A DNA stretch of 41,462 nucleotides, from contig JAPOWK010000017.1 of assembly GCA_026707665.1 (NCBI GenBank), forward strand, positions 1 to 41,462, read 5' to 3'. Source of the DNA: Chloroflexota bacterium (GTDB lineage: Bacteria > Chloroflexota > Anaerolineae > Aggregatilineales > Phototrophicaceae). Both the position numbers and the translations under genes were made by a program. Within the stretch, counting starts at the first letter, position 1. Every line of letters starts with the position of its first letter. The notes beneath the pieces were generated by a model. That model saw only the letters and a list, made by a program, of their open reading frames with translations. It was not told the origin of the DNA and did no database searches. Shown here in pieces: positions 8,243 through 16,061 of the stretch.

Positions 8243-9949
8243 ATGTCTATCGTTGACCGACTGGCCGCGGCCCGCGCCGATGTGCCGGCAGATTTGGTCC
8301 TGCGCAATGCTCGCCTGGTCAATGTGATCAGTGGCGAGATTTATCCGACCGATATCGCTGTGCACGACCGGCACGTCGTGGGGCTTGGCGCTGGCTATCG
8401 CGGCAATCATGAAGTAGATCTGGACGGTCAGTTTGTCACGCCCGGGCTGATCGACGCGCATGTGCATATCGAAAGCAGCCTGGTGACGCCACCGGAATTC
8501 GCGCGGGCTGTCTTGCCGCACGGCGTCACCAGCGTCATCACCGACCCGCACGAGATCGCCAATGTGCTGGGCATCGCCGGCATCCAATATATGCTGGATC
8601 GCGCCAAAGGTGGCCATCTAAATATGTTTGTCATGGCCTCGAGCTGTGTGCCAGCCACGCACATGGAAACTTCTGGCGCGCAACTGGAAGCGGCGGATCT
8701 TGCGCCGCTGCTGGAACATGACTGGGTGCCGGGCTTGGCCGAGTTAATGAATTATCCGGGCGTGGCGCTGGGCGAAGAAGGCATGCTGGACAAAATTACC
8801 CTGTTCAATAGCCGGGTATTGGATGGGCACGCGCCGGCGATGACAGGCCTTATGCTGAATGCCTATGTGGCGGCTGGCGTTCAGAGCGAACACGAATGCA
8901 CGACGCTGGAAGAAGCGCGCGAAAAATTGCGCCTGGGATTGACCATTTTCGTCCGCGAAGGCTCGGGCACGCGCAACCTGCTGCCGTTGCTTCCGCTCAT
9001 CACGCCCGAAAATCACGGCGCCATCTGCTTCTGCACCGACGACCGCGTACCGGCCGATCTCATCGACGAAGGCTCCATCGACTTCATGTTGCGCCAGGCT
9101 ATCGCTGCCGGCATCGAACCGGTCATGGCGATCCGCATGGGCAGCTACAACACCGCCCGGCACTTTGGCTTGCGCAAATATGGCGCGGTCACGCCCGGTC
9201 GCTATGCCGATCTGCTGGTCGTGCCCGATCTACAAGATTTCCAGGCGCAACAGGTGTATCGCGGCGGCGAACTGGTGGCGGAAAACGGTGTCATGATCGG
9301 CGAGCGGAAACAGACGCGCGCTACAGACTTGCCAGCCAGCGTGAATGTCGCGGGCGATTCGCTTGATTTCACGATTCCGGCGCGTGGCGAGAGAATCCGC
9401 GTCATCGGCAAGGTGCTGGGTCAAGTGTATACGGAGCACTGGGTCGAAAGCGCCAAGATCGTGGAAGGCTGCGCGGTCAGCGATGTCCAGCGCGATATCT
9501 TGAAGTTCGCCATGATCGAGCGTCATCACGCCAGCGGCAGTATCGGCTTGGGCTTCATCAAGGGAATTGGCTTGCAGCGCGGGGCAATCGCTGGCACTGT
9601 GGCGCACGATCACCACAATCTCGCCGTTATCGGCGTCGATGATGAGAGCATGAAGACGGCGGTGGGCGCCATCATCGAGATGGGCGGCGGCTTGGCCGCT
9701 GCTGACGGCGCCGCTGTTTTGGCGCGCCTGCCGCTGCCCGTGGCCGGCTTGATGAGCGACTTGCCGATTGAAACGGTGCGCGAGCAATATGATCAGATGA
9801 TCGCGGCCGCGCGAGAGCTGGGCAGCCCCATGCCCGACCCCTTCATGGTCATGAGTTTTATGGGGCTGGAGGTGATTCCCAAACTTAAACTGACCGATAT
9901 GGGATTGGTGGATGTCGAACAATTCAAATTAGTTGATCTATTTGTCTAA
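8243..9949 (+). CDS. ade: Adenine deaminase
   Basis: The enzyme hydrolyses adenine to hypoxanthine and ammonia. The ~568-residue product has the Ade-type amidohydrolase layout: LVLRNARLVNVISGEI at the N-terminus, the DAHVHIESSLVTP metal motif, SVITDPHEIANVLG, the FCTDDR motif in the middle, and the C-terminal Ade domain with HHASGSIGLGFIKG and VAHDHHNLAVIG. This differs clearly from the adenosine deaminase-like family. GAGGA at 8232-8236 is 6 bases before ATG 8243, so this start is preferred over ATG 8237. It lies 42 bases after the oxoguanine deaminase gene and feeds hypoxanthine to the xanthine-dehydrogenase-type enzyme encoded downstream. Confidence 0.95.
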   Translation: MSIVDRLAAARADVPADLVLRNARLVNVISGEIYPTDIAVHDRHVVGLGAGYRGNHEVDLDGQFVTPGLIDAHVHIESSLVTPPEFARAVLPHGVTSVITDPHEIANVLGIAGIQYMLDRAKGGHLNMFVMASSCVPATHMETSGAQLEAADLAPLLEHDWVPGLAELMNYPGVALGEEGMLDKITLFNSRVLDGHAPAMTGLMLNAYVAAGVQSEHECTTLEEAREKLRLGLTIFVREGSGTRNLLPLLPLITPENHGAICFCTDDRVPADLIDEGSIDFMLRQAIAAGIEPVMAIRMGSYNTARHFGLRKYGAVTPGRYADLLVVPDLQDFQAQQVYRGGELVAENGVMIGERKQTRATDLPASVNVAGDSLDFTIPARGERIRVIGKVLGQVYTEHWVESAKIVEGCAVSDVQRDILKFAMIERHHASGSIGLGFIKGIGLQRGAIAGTVAHDHHNLAVIGVDDESMKTAVGAIIEMGGGLAAADGAAVLARLPLPVAGLMSDLPIETVREQYDQMIAAARELGSPMPDPFMVMSFMGLEVIPKLKLTDMGLVDVEQFKLVDLFV

Positions 9950-10024
9950 GAAGCCATCCATATTTTTGTCATTTTATGCTAAAGTGGCAACGATTGTCGG
10001 CGGTATACGGCATCGGGTAAAGAC

Positions 10025-11239
10025 ATGGTAGACCATACGAAACTTCAAGAATTGCGGCATCGCGTGGAAGAACAGCGGGAAGAGATCATCGCCTTTCTGC
10101 GCGAGATTTGCGCCATACCCAGCATGGAAAACCAGATTCGCGCTTGTGGCGAGCGCATCGCCGACGAGATGAAGCGCCTTGACTATGACCAAATCTACTG
10201 GGACAAGATGGGCAATATCGTCGGGGTGATTGGCCATGGCGACCGGATCCTGCTCTACGACAGCCACATCGACACCGTTGGCATCGGCGACCCCGACGAG
10301 TGGGAGTGGGATCCCTTCGAGGGCAAAATCGAAAACGGCATTCTATACGCGCGCGGCGCCTGCGATGAAAAGGGCAGCACACCCGGCATGGTTTACGGCT
10401 TGGCGCTGGCACGCGACCTGGGTTTGCTCGAGGGATACACCGCTTACTATTTTGGCAATATGGAAGAATGGAACGATGGGCAGGCGCCCCATGCCTTCGT
10501 GCAGACCGAGGGCGTCAAGCCGGACTTCGTCGTCATCGGCGAGCCCACCCGTATGCAGATCTACCGCGGTCACAAGGGACGGGTCGAATTCAAGATTGTG
10601 GCCAAGGGCAGAAGCGCCCACGCCGCCAGCAACTACCTCGGCGACAACGCGATTTACAAGCTGCTGCCCATCATTGAACGTATCAGCCACATCGAGCCGG
10701 AGCTGGGCGATCATGACTTTCTGGGGCAAGGGCGGATTACCGTGACCGACATGGAAGTCAAGACGCCCAGCATCAACGCGGTGCCCGATGAGGCGACCAT
10801 TTACGTCGATCGCCGCATCACCTTTGGCGAAGATCCCGAAACCGAATTGAAGCGCCTGCAGGCGATTATTGGCCAGCGGGACGATATCCACGCTGAAATC
10901 CTGGTCTATGACGAGCCAAGTTATACCGGTTTCGTTTTCCCGCTGGATAAGATTTATCCGGCCTGGGCTTATGAAGAAGACGAGCCGATAGTGAGGGCCG
11001 GCTTATCGGCGGCCGAAGTGCTATACGGTCACGTTGACACCGGCAAATGGGATTTCTCCACCAACGGCATCTATTGGGCGGGCAAAGCCGGCATCCCCAG
11101 CATCGGCTTCGCGCCGGGCAATGAAATCCACGCGCATACGGTGCTGGACCAGGTGCCGCTGGAAGATGTGGTCCGCTCGACCGAATGGTACGCGCTTTTC
11201 CCGGCCATCCTTCAGCAAACGCTGAACGGCGCCGGCTAA
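10025..11239 (+). CDS. ygeY: YgeY-type M20 hydrolase linked to SDMH/purine loci
   Basis: This is a 404-residue dinuclear-metal M20 family amidohydrolase/peptidase. Metal-ligand motifs are YDSHIDTVG, RGACDEKGS and NMEEWNDG, then VVIGEPT, with the dimerisation domain starting near GRVEFKIVAKGRSAH. The GVNAVPDEA-like region (SINAVPDEATIYVDRR) and the FSTNGIYWAGKAGIPSIGFAPG block are typical of the YgeY branch, not of DapE or ArgE. YgeY is a marker of selenium-dependent hydroxylase loci and of anaerobic purine degradation clusters, where it probably cleaves ureido or amide intermediates; the exact substrate is not known to me. It is followed by ygeW and a carbamate kinase gene, the order expected for that pathway. 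The upstream gap (9950-10024) is AT-rich with no clear promoter. Confidence 0.9.
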   Translation: MVDHTKLQELRHRVEEQREEIIAFLREICAIPSMENQIRACGERIADEMKRLDYDQIYWDKMGNIVGVIGHGDRILLYDSHIDTVGIGDPDEWEWDPFEGKIENGILYARGACDEKGSTPGMVYGLALARDLGLLEGYTAYYFGNMEEWNDGQAPHAFVQTEGVKPDFVVIGEPTRMQIYRGHKGRVEFKIVAKGRSAHAASNYLGDNAIYKLLPIIERISHIEPELGDHDFLGQGRITVTDMEVKTPSINAVPDEATIYVDRRITFGEDPETELKRLQAIIGQRDDIHAEILVYDEPSYTGFVFPLDKIYPAWAYEEDEPIVRAGLSAAEVLYGHVDTGKWDFSTNGIYWAGKAGIPSIGFAPGNEIHAHTVLDQVPLEDVVRSTEWYALFPAILQQTLNGAG

Positions 11240-11253
11240 CGACCGAACGACCT

Positions 11254-11278
11254 GTAGGGGCGAGACTCGTCTCGCCCG
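11254..11278 (+). repeat. Palindromic intergenic repeat, copy 1
   Basis: The sequence GTAGGGGCGAG opens a 9-bp perfect stem, GGGCGAGAC (11258-11266) with GTCTCGCCC (11269-11277), around a 2-base loop. It lies between ygeY and ygeW. A second copy with a different stem end but the same TTGTAGGGGCGAG-type start follows 20 bases later. Confidence 0.85.
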
Positions 11279-11298
11279 CCCAAAAAAGAGAGTGTCTT

Positions 11299-11324
11299 GT
11301 AGGGGCGAGCCGGTGGCTCGCCCG
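11299..11324 (+). repeat. Palindromic intergenic repeat, copy 2
   Basis: GTAGGGGCGAG again opens a perfect 9-bp stem, GGGCGAGCC (11303-11311) with GGCTCGCCC (11315-11323), around GGT. The stem tips differ from copy 1 but stay complementary. This compensatory change suggests that the hairpin, not the bases, is conserved. I did not find other copies in the window. Confidence 0.85.
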
Positions 11325-11366
11325 AAAATGCAAGAACAGAACATTGAGGATTCTCAGGAGCGAGCA

Positions 11367-12347
11367 ATGCAAACGGATTTGCGAGGTCGCGACCTCATCA
11401 GCACACAAGACTGGTCGAAGGAAGAGATAGAGACGCTGCTGGATGTCGCCTGGGACCTGAAGCGAAAGCGCGCTTTGGGCGAGCCCCATGCCTTGCTCCG
11501 GGACAAAGTGCTGGCGCTCTTATTCTTTTTCACCAGCACGCGTACGCGCATCAGCTTTGAAGCGGGCATGGCTCAGCTAGGCGGCCACGCCCAATTCATC
11601 GACAGCACGACGACGCAGATCAGCCATGGCGATACGGCGAAGGAAATCGGCGAAATCGTCGGTCGCTATACCGATGGCATCGCCATCCGCCAGTGCGACT
11701 GGGGCATCGGCAACGCCTATATCAACGCGGTAGCCGAGGCCAGCCGCGTGCCGGTGCTGAATATGCAATGCGAGGTTTATCATCCCTTTCAAATCCTGGC
11801 CGATCTGATGACCATTCAGGAGAAATTCGGGCGCGACCTGCGCGGCAAGACCATCAACATCAGTTGGGCTTACGCCTCCAGTTATCAGAAACCGATATCG
11901 GTGCCGCAGAGTCTCGTCTTGTTGATGTCGCGCTTCGGCATGAATGTCCGTCTGACGCGGCCGCCGGAGTACCAGTTAATGCCGGACATCATCGAACAGG
12001 CGAAGGAAAACACCGCGAGGCATGGCGGTTCCTTTGAGATCGTGGACGACTTTGAGGCCGGATTCACCGGCGCCGATATCCTCTATCCCAAGAGTTGGGG
12101 CAGCTGGCTCACAACCGAAGACGATGAGGAGTCGGCTGAAATCGGCGCGAAGTACGCCGACTGGATCACCGATGATAGGCGCATGGCGCTCGCCAACGAC
12201 GACGCCATCTATATGCATTGCTTGCCGGCGGACCGCAATATCGAAGTGACTGACAGCGTCATCGATGGTCCACAGAGCGTCGTCTATGATGAAGCGGAAA
12301 ACCGTCTGCACGTGCAAAAGGCGACCATGGCGCTGACGATGCGTTAG
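11367..12347 (+). CDS. ygeW: Knotted carbamoyltransferase YgeW
   Basis: The 326-residue protein is in the aspartate/ornithine carbamoyltransferase superfamily. S57-T-R-T-R61 is the carbamoyl-phosphate-binding loop, and HCLPADRN near the C-terminus matches the HCLP motif. The HPFQILADLMTIQEKFG block and the ISWAYASSYQKPISVPQS insert are typical of the YgeW branch, whose substrate differs from ornithine and aspartate. In purine-degradation loci it probably acts with YgeY and carbamate kinase to turn a ureido compound into carbamoyl phosphate. ATG 11367 follows AGGAG at 11356-11360. A longer frame from 11292 would translate through the palindromic repeat and is rejected. Confidence 0.92.
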   Translation: MQTDLRGRDLISTQDWSKEEIETLLDVAWDLKRKRALGEPHALLRDKVLALLFFFTSTRTRISFEAGMAQLGGHAQFIDSTTTQISHGDTAKEIGEIVGRYTDGIAIRQCDWGIGNAYINAVAEASRVPVLNMQCEVYHPFQILADLMTIQEKFGRDLRGKTINISWAYASSYQKPISVPQSLVLLMSRFGMNVRLTRPPEYQLMPDIIEQAKENTARHGGSFEIVDDFEAGFTGADILYPKSWGSWLTTEDDEESAEIGAKYADWITDDRRMALANDDAIYMHCLPADRNIEVTDSVIDGPQSVVYDEAENRLHVQKATMALTMR

Positions 12348-12407
12348 TCTGATGGGTCAATGCGAGATTTCGTCGATGCTGATGGCGCCGAGTGAGAGCG
12401 GCTGACG

Positions 12408-13364
12408 ATGATTGACAGATTGGTGGTGGTGGCGATCGGCGGCAACTCGCTGATTCCGGATCCGCGCAACCCGAATATAGACGAGCAATGGGAAGCGGTG
12501 CGCGAGACTTGCCGTCACATCGCCGATATGATCGCCGACGGCTGGCAGGTGATCATCACCCACGGCAATGGTCCCCAGGTCGGCTATATCATGCGGCGCT
12601 CCGAGATTGCCCGGCGCGAAGCCGGCATCCACGAAGTGCCGCTCGATCTGGTGGTGGCGGATACCCAGGGCAGCATCGGATACATGCTGCAGCAAGCGCT
12701 CGACAATAAGCTGCGCAACGTCGGCAAAAACCAGACCGTGGTCACTGTCATCACGCAGATGCGAGTCGATCCGAACGATCCGGCTTTCCTGAATCCGGAC
12801 AAGCCCGTCGGCGGCTTCATGTCGCGGGAAGAAGCGCTCGAGGCGCGCGAGCAAGGTTGGCAGGTGATGGAGGATGCCGGGCGCGGCTGGCGGCGGGTGG
12901 TCGCTTCGCCCAAGCCCGTCCGGGTCAACGAGATTAACGCCATCCAGGCGCTCGTGCTCAGCGGATACGTGATCATCGTCTGCGGCGGCGGCGGCGTGCC
13001 GGTGGTGCGCAACGAAATCGGTCGGCTGCGCGGGATCGCAGCGGTGATCGACAAGGACCACGCCAGCAGTCTTTTGGCGCAGACATTGCGCGCCGACCTG
13101 CTGTTGATTTCCACCGGCGTCGAAAAGGTCTGCCTGAACTTCAACACGCCACGCGAGCGCAGAGTGGATGAGATGACTTTGCTGGAAGCGCGCCGCTACC
13201 TGGAAGAGGGCCATTTCGCACGCGGCAGCATGCGACCCAAGGTGGAAGCGGCCATCGACTTCGTTCATAACGGTGGACCGCGGGCGATCATCACCAATCC
13301 GGAGAATTTGACGCGGTCGCTGCGGGGTGAAACCGGCACCCAAATCGTCCCCGGCACGGAGTGA
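12408..13364 (+). CDS. arcC: Carbamate kinase (YqeA/ArcC type)
   Basis: Carbamate kinase makes ATP from carbamoyl phosphate and ADP, leaving ammonia and CO2. The 318-residue product has the standard motifs: VAIGGNSLI at the N-terminus, HGNGPQVGY, the VASPKPVRVNE region, VCGGGGVPVV, the AVIDKDHASSLLA nucleotide-site block and the STGVEKVCLNF segment, ending with the GPRAIITNPENL strand. Length is normal. It lies 60 bases after ygeW, so carbamoyl phosphate made by YgeW could be used for substrate-level ATP formation. The start ATG at 12408 gives the expected MIDRLVVVAIGGN. No arginine deiminase or ornithine carbamoyltransferase gene is seen, which fits a purine or ureide role better than arginine fermentation. 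Confidence 0.95.
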   Translation: MIDRLVVVAIGGNSLIPDPRNPNIDEQWEAVRETCRHIADMIADGWQVIITHGNGPQVGYIMRRSEIARREAGIHEVPLDLVVADTQGSIGYMLQQALDNKLRNVGKNQTVVTVITQMRVDPNDPAFLNPDKPVGGFMSREEALEAREQGWQVMEDAGRGWRRVVASPKPVRVNEINAIQALVLSGYVIIVCGGGGVPVVRNEIGRLRGIAAVIDKDHASSLLAQTLRADLLLISTGVEKVCLNFNTPRERRVDEMTLLEARRYLEEGHFARGSMRPKVEAAIDFVHNGGPRAIITNPENLTRSLRGETGTQIVPGTE

Positions 13365-13510
13365 AGGATGAATCGGTGTATTATGAGATGTCAGGAATCT
13401 TTCTAACAGCCGCCCGGCGGCAGCGGAAAGAATCAACCGCGCCCACACAAGACGACAAGGCTTATCCTTGCGCGAGCACGAGGATTTGACAAAAGAGAGA
13501 CAAGCAGGCA

Positions 13511-14767
13511 ATGGCGGACATAAAGGAATTACGCTGTGTCATCGGTGATTGCCGCTTTGGGGCCGACGAAGTCAGCTATACCTGCCCGGCGCACGGCGAA
13601 GTGGGAACGCTGGATATATTGTATGACTACGCCGGCTTGCGCTCGCAGCTGGATCGAGATGCACTGAGCGCATCGCCGGCTGCCAATTGCTGGCGTTACC
13701 AGGCTCTGATGCCCCTGGCCCCCGAGGCGATGGTCCCGCCGCTTTCCGTCGGTTGGACGCCACTATACGACGCGCCGCGCATCGCGCAAAAGCTTGGGCT
13801 GCGCAGCGTCTGTGTCAAGGACGATGGCGCCAACCCCACCGGCTCGCTCAAGGACCGCGCCAGTGCCCTCGTATTGGCGCGCGCCCTGGAGCTGGGCATC
13901 AGCACTGTCAGTACCGCCAGCACCGGCAACGCGGCGGCCGCTCTGGCCGGTTTGGGCGCTTCCACCCCCGAGGTCGACATCGTCATATTTGTGCCGGCCA
14001 GCGCCCCAGCCGCCAAAATCGCGCAATTGCTGGTCTATGGCGCCCAGGTGCTACTGGTCGAAGGCAGCTACGATGAGGCCTTTGACCTCTGCCAGGAGAC
14101 CTGTGCCGCGCAGGGCTGGTATTCTCGCAATACCGGTGTCAATCCTTTCACGACCGAGGGCAAGAAAACCGTCGCCTTGGAAATCGCCGAGCAGTCGAAC
14201 TGGCGCGCGCCCGACGTGGTAGCCGTCAGCGTCGGCGATGGCAGCATCATCAGCGGTTTGTACAAGGGCTTTTATGATCTGCTTCAGCTGGGCTGGATCG
14301 ATCGCCTGCCGCGGCTGCTCGGTGTGCAAGCCGAAGGCAGCGCCGTATTGGCGAAAGCCTTTGACCAGGGTCTGACCGCGCAAGAAATCAAACAAGAAGC
14401 GGTCGCGACCATCGCCGACAGCATCGCCTCGGAGCTGCCCCGCGATCGCGCCAAAGCCTTGCGGGCGGTTCGCGGCACCGATGGCCGCTTCGTCACCGTT
14501 TCCGATGCAGCGATTTTGGCGGCGATACCGGAATTCGCCCAACTGAGCGGGGTCTTCGCCGAACCGGCGGCTGCAGCTGCCTATGCCGGTTTGAAACAAG
14601 CGCTGAGCGCCGGCATCGTCAGCGGCGGCGAAAGCGTCTGCATCGTCAGCACTGGGAACGGTTTAAAGGACGTCGACCGCGCTCGGGAGTCGGTATCCGG
14701 CGGCACCCGGGTCGCGCCCGATCGCGCGGCGGTTGCGGTCGCCTTGAAGAGCGCCGGGCTGATATGA
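13511..14767 (+). CDS. Threonine synthase-like PLP enzyme (fold type II)
   Basis: The 418-residue product begins with a Cys-rich stretch (C9, C14, C25 and H28 region) typical of bacterial/archaeal threonine synthases with an N-terminal zinc-ribbon-like element. The PLP lysine is K114 in GSLKDRAS. The cofactor-phosphate loop is STGNAA, and SAGDG-like SVGDGSIISG follows. Threonine synthase converts O-phosphohomoserine to threonine. Sequence supports family membership, but the neighbourhood is unusual: in known ygeW-ygeY-arcC clusters this kind of position is held by YgeX, a PLP 2,3-diaminopropionate ammonia-lyase. A side role or replacement is possible but unproven. The stop overlaps the next ATG (ATGATG at 14764). 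A TTGACA at 13486 is too close to the start to be a promoter. Confidence 0.8.
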   Translation: MADIKELRCVIGDCRFGADEVSYTCPAHGEVGTLDILYDYAGLRSQLDRDALSASPAANCWRYQALMPLAPEAMVPPLSVGWTPLYDAPRIAQKLGLRSVCVKDDGANPTGSLKDRASALVLARALELGISTVSTASTGNAAAALAGLGASTPEVDIVIFVPASAPAAKIAQLLVYGAQVLLVEGSYDEAFDLCQETCAAQGWYSRNTGVNPFTTEGKKTVALEIAEQSNWRAPDVVAVSVGDGSIISGLYKGFYDLLQLGWIDRLPRLLGVQAEGSAVLAKAFDQGLTAQEIKQEAVATIADSIASELPRDRAKALRAVRGTDGRFVTVSDAAILAAIPEFAQLSGVFAEPAAAAAYAGLKQALSAGIVSGGESVCIVSTGNGLKDVDRARESVSGGTRVAPDRAAVAVALKSAGLI

Positions 14768-15810
14768 TGGCGCCTCCGAAGTACTCGATCGTCGCGCCCG
14801 TCTTCAATGAAGAGGGCAATCTGCGGCGCTTTTACGCTGAAGTTGTCAAAGCGCTCGAATCCGTCGGCGAAAACTGGGAATTGCTGATCGTCAATGACGG
14901 CAGTACCGATGGCTCGTATGAACTCATGCTTGAGCTGGCTAAAGCGGACAACCGGATCAAGGTGATCAGTTTCGCGCGCAATTTCGGCCACCAGATCGCG
15001 GTGACGGCCGGCATCGATTATGCCAGGGGCGAAGCCGTCATCCTGATCGACGCCGACCTGCAGGATCCGCCGGCCTTGATACCGCGCCTGATCGCCAAAT
15101 GGAAAGACGGGTATGAAGTGGTATACGCGGTGCGCGCGCAGCGCAAGGGCGAGCGCTTCTGGAAACGGATCAGCGCCAAGATTTTCTACCGGCTGATCCA
15201 TCGCATCACCGACATCAACATTCCGGTCGATACCGGCGACTTTCGCTTGATGGATGCGCGGGTGGCGAATGTGCTGCGGCAGATGCGCGAACAACACCGC
15301 TTCATCCGCGGGATGACCAGTTGGGTCGGCTACAAGCAGACCGGCGTTGAATACGCGCGCGAACAACGGGTCTGGGGCGAGACCAAGTATCCGCTGCGCA
15401 AAATGATCGCCTTTGCCCTGGACGCGGTTACCAGCTTTTCCTTCTTCCCCTTGCAGATTATGATATATATCAGCTTGATATTGGCGCTGCTTTCCTTGTT
15501 GGTGGGCTTGGTGATTTCCGTCCTGCGCTTGACGATGGGCGAAGGGTTTTTCGGCGGTCAGGCGACCACGATCGTGCTTCTGCTGCTCTTGAGCTCGTTT
15601 CAGTTGTTTTTCCTCTTCGTCATCGGCCAATATGTCGCGCGCACCTACGACGAATCGCGCGACCGACCCCTCTACGTGGTCGCGGCGACGACTGGCCTGG
15701 ACGAAGCGCCGATGGCGAAAGAGCGCGTGGCTGTCAAGGCGGACACAAATGTGAATGAGAATGATCCATTCGCCGAGGCGAAATGGGAGGTCGAGGGTGA
15801 TGCCTCCTGA
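14764..15810 (+). CDS. Polyprenyl-phosphate GT2 glycosyltransferase with two C-terminal membrane helices
   Basis: This 348-residue GT2 enzyme resembles DPG/ArnC/GtrB proteins, which place a sugar on undecaprenyl phosphate at the cytoplasmic face. Motifs are PVFNEEGNL, the VNDGSTDGS nucleotide site, ISFARNFGHQ, the IDADLQDPP catalytic Asp block and DTGDFRLMD. Two hydrophobic helices (about residues 236-258 and 270-292) follow, as in GtrB-type enzymes, with a charged tail of about 50 residues. It overlaps the upstream PLP gene by 4 bases and the small coiled-coil gene by 11 bases, so it is in the same transcript although its job (envelope glycosylation) has no visible link to purine use. Confidence 0.88.
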   Translation: MMAPPKYSIVAPVFNEEGNLRRFYAEVVKALESVGENWELLIVNDGSTDGSYELMLELAKADNRIKVISFARNFGHQIAVTAGIDYARGEAVILIDADLQDPPALIPRLIAKWKDGYEVVYAVRAQRKGERFWKRISAKIFYRLIHRITDINIPVDTGDFRLMDARVANVLRQMREQHRFIRGMTSWVGYKQTGVEYAREQRVWGETKYPLRKMIAFALDAVTSFSFFPLQIMIYISLILALLSLLVGLVISVLRLTMGEGFFGGQATTIVLLLLLSSFQLFFLFVIGQYVARTYDESRDRPLYVVAATTGLDEAPMAKERVAVKADTNVNENDPFAEAKWEVEGDAS

Positions 15811-16051
15811 GAAAGGCGACCAGCTGGCCTTGGTACGGCAATACCGACAGTTGGTCGAGGCTTATGAAGCGCTGGACAGCCGGATTGATGAGCTCGTCAC
15901 CGCGAGCCGCGGCGAACCCAATAAGATGTCGGCGGCTGACCTGCGCCAATATCGCGAATGGGCGCGGAAACGAACCGAGTTGTTAAATGACATGCGCCTG
16001 ATTGAACAGCAGCTAGACTTGTCGGGAGACGACGCGCCCAGCGCAGACTAA
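15800..16051 (+). CDS. Small coiled-coil protein of unknown function
   Basis: The 83-residue acidic/basic protein has no Cys or membrane segment. Its middle is a predicted coiled coil (heptad-like pattern from VRQYRQLVEAYEALDSRID to EWARKRTELLNDMRLIEQQL). I do not recognise a family. ATG 15800 follows GAGGG, and the gene overlaps the end of the glycosyltransferase by 11 bases in another frame. A longer frame from 15755 would overlap more and looks unlike protein. Codon usage resembles the neighbours, and the tight packing supports a real gene, perhaps a scaffold or partner of the glycosyltransferase. Confidence 0.65.
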   Translation: MPPEKGDQLALVRQYRQLVEAYEALDSRIDELVTASRGEPNKMSAADLRQYREWARKRTELLNDMRLIEQQLDLSGDDAPSAD

Positions 16052-16061
16052 GGTCCTCAAA

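Noticed and set aside
12357..13511. Minus-strand frame of 384 codons antisense to carbamate kinase
   Set aside because: Carbamate kinase motifs are continuous on the plus strand; the antisense frame has no recognisable motif.
13486..13514. TTGACA upstream of the threonine-synthase-like gene as a promoter
   Set aside because: The -10 would fall over the start codon (13509-13514) and has no match to TATAAT.
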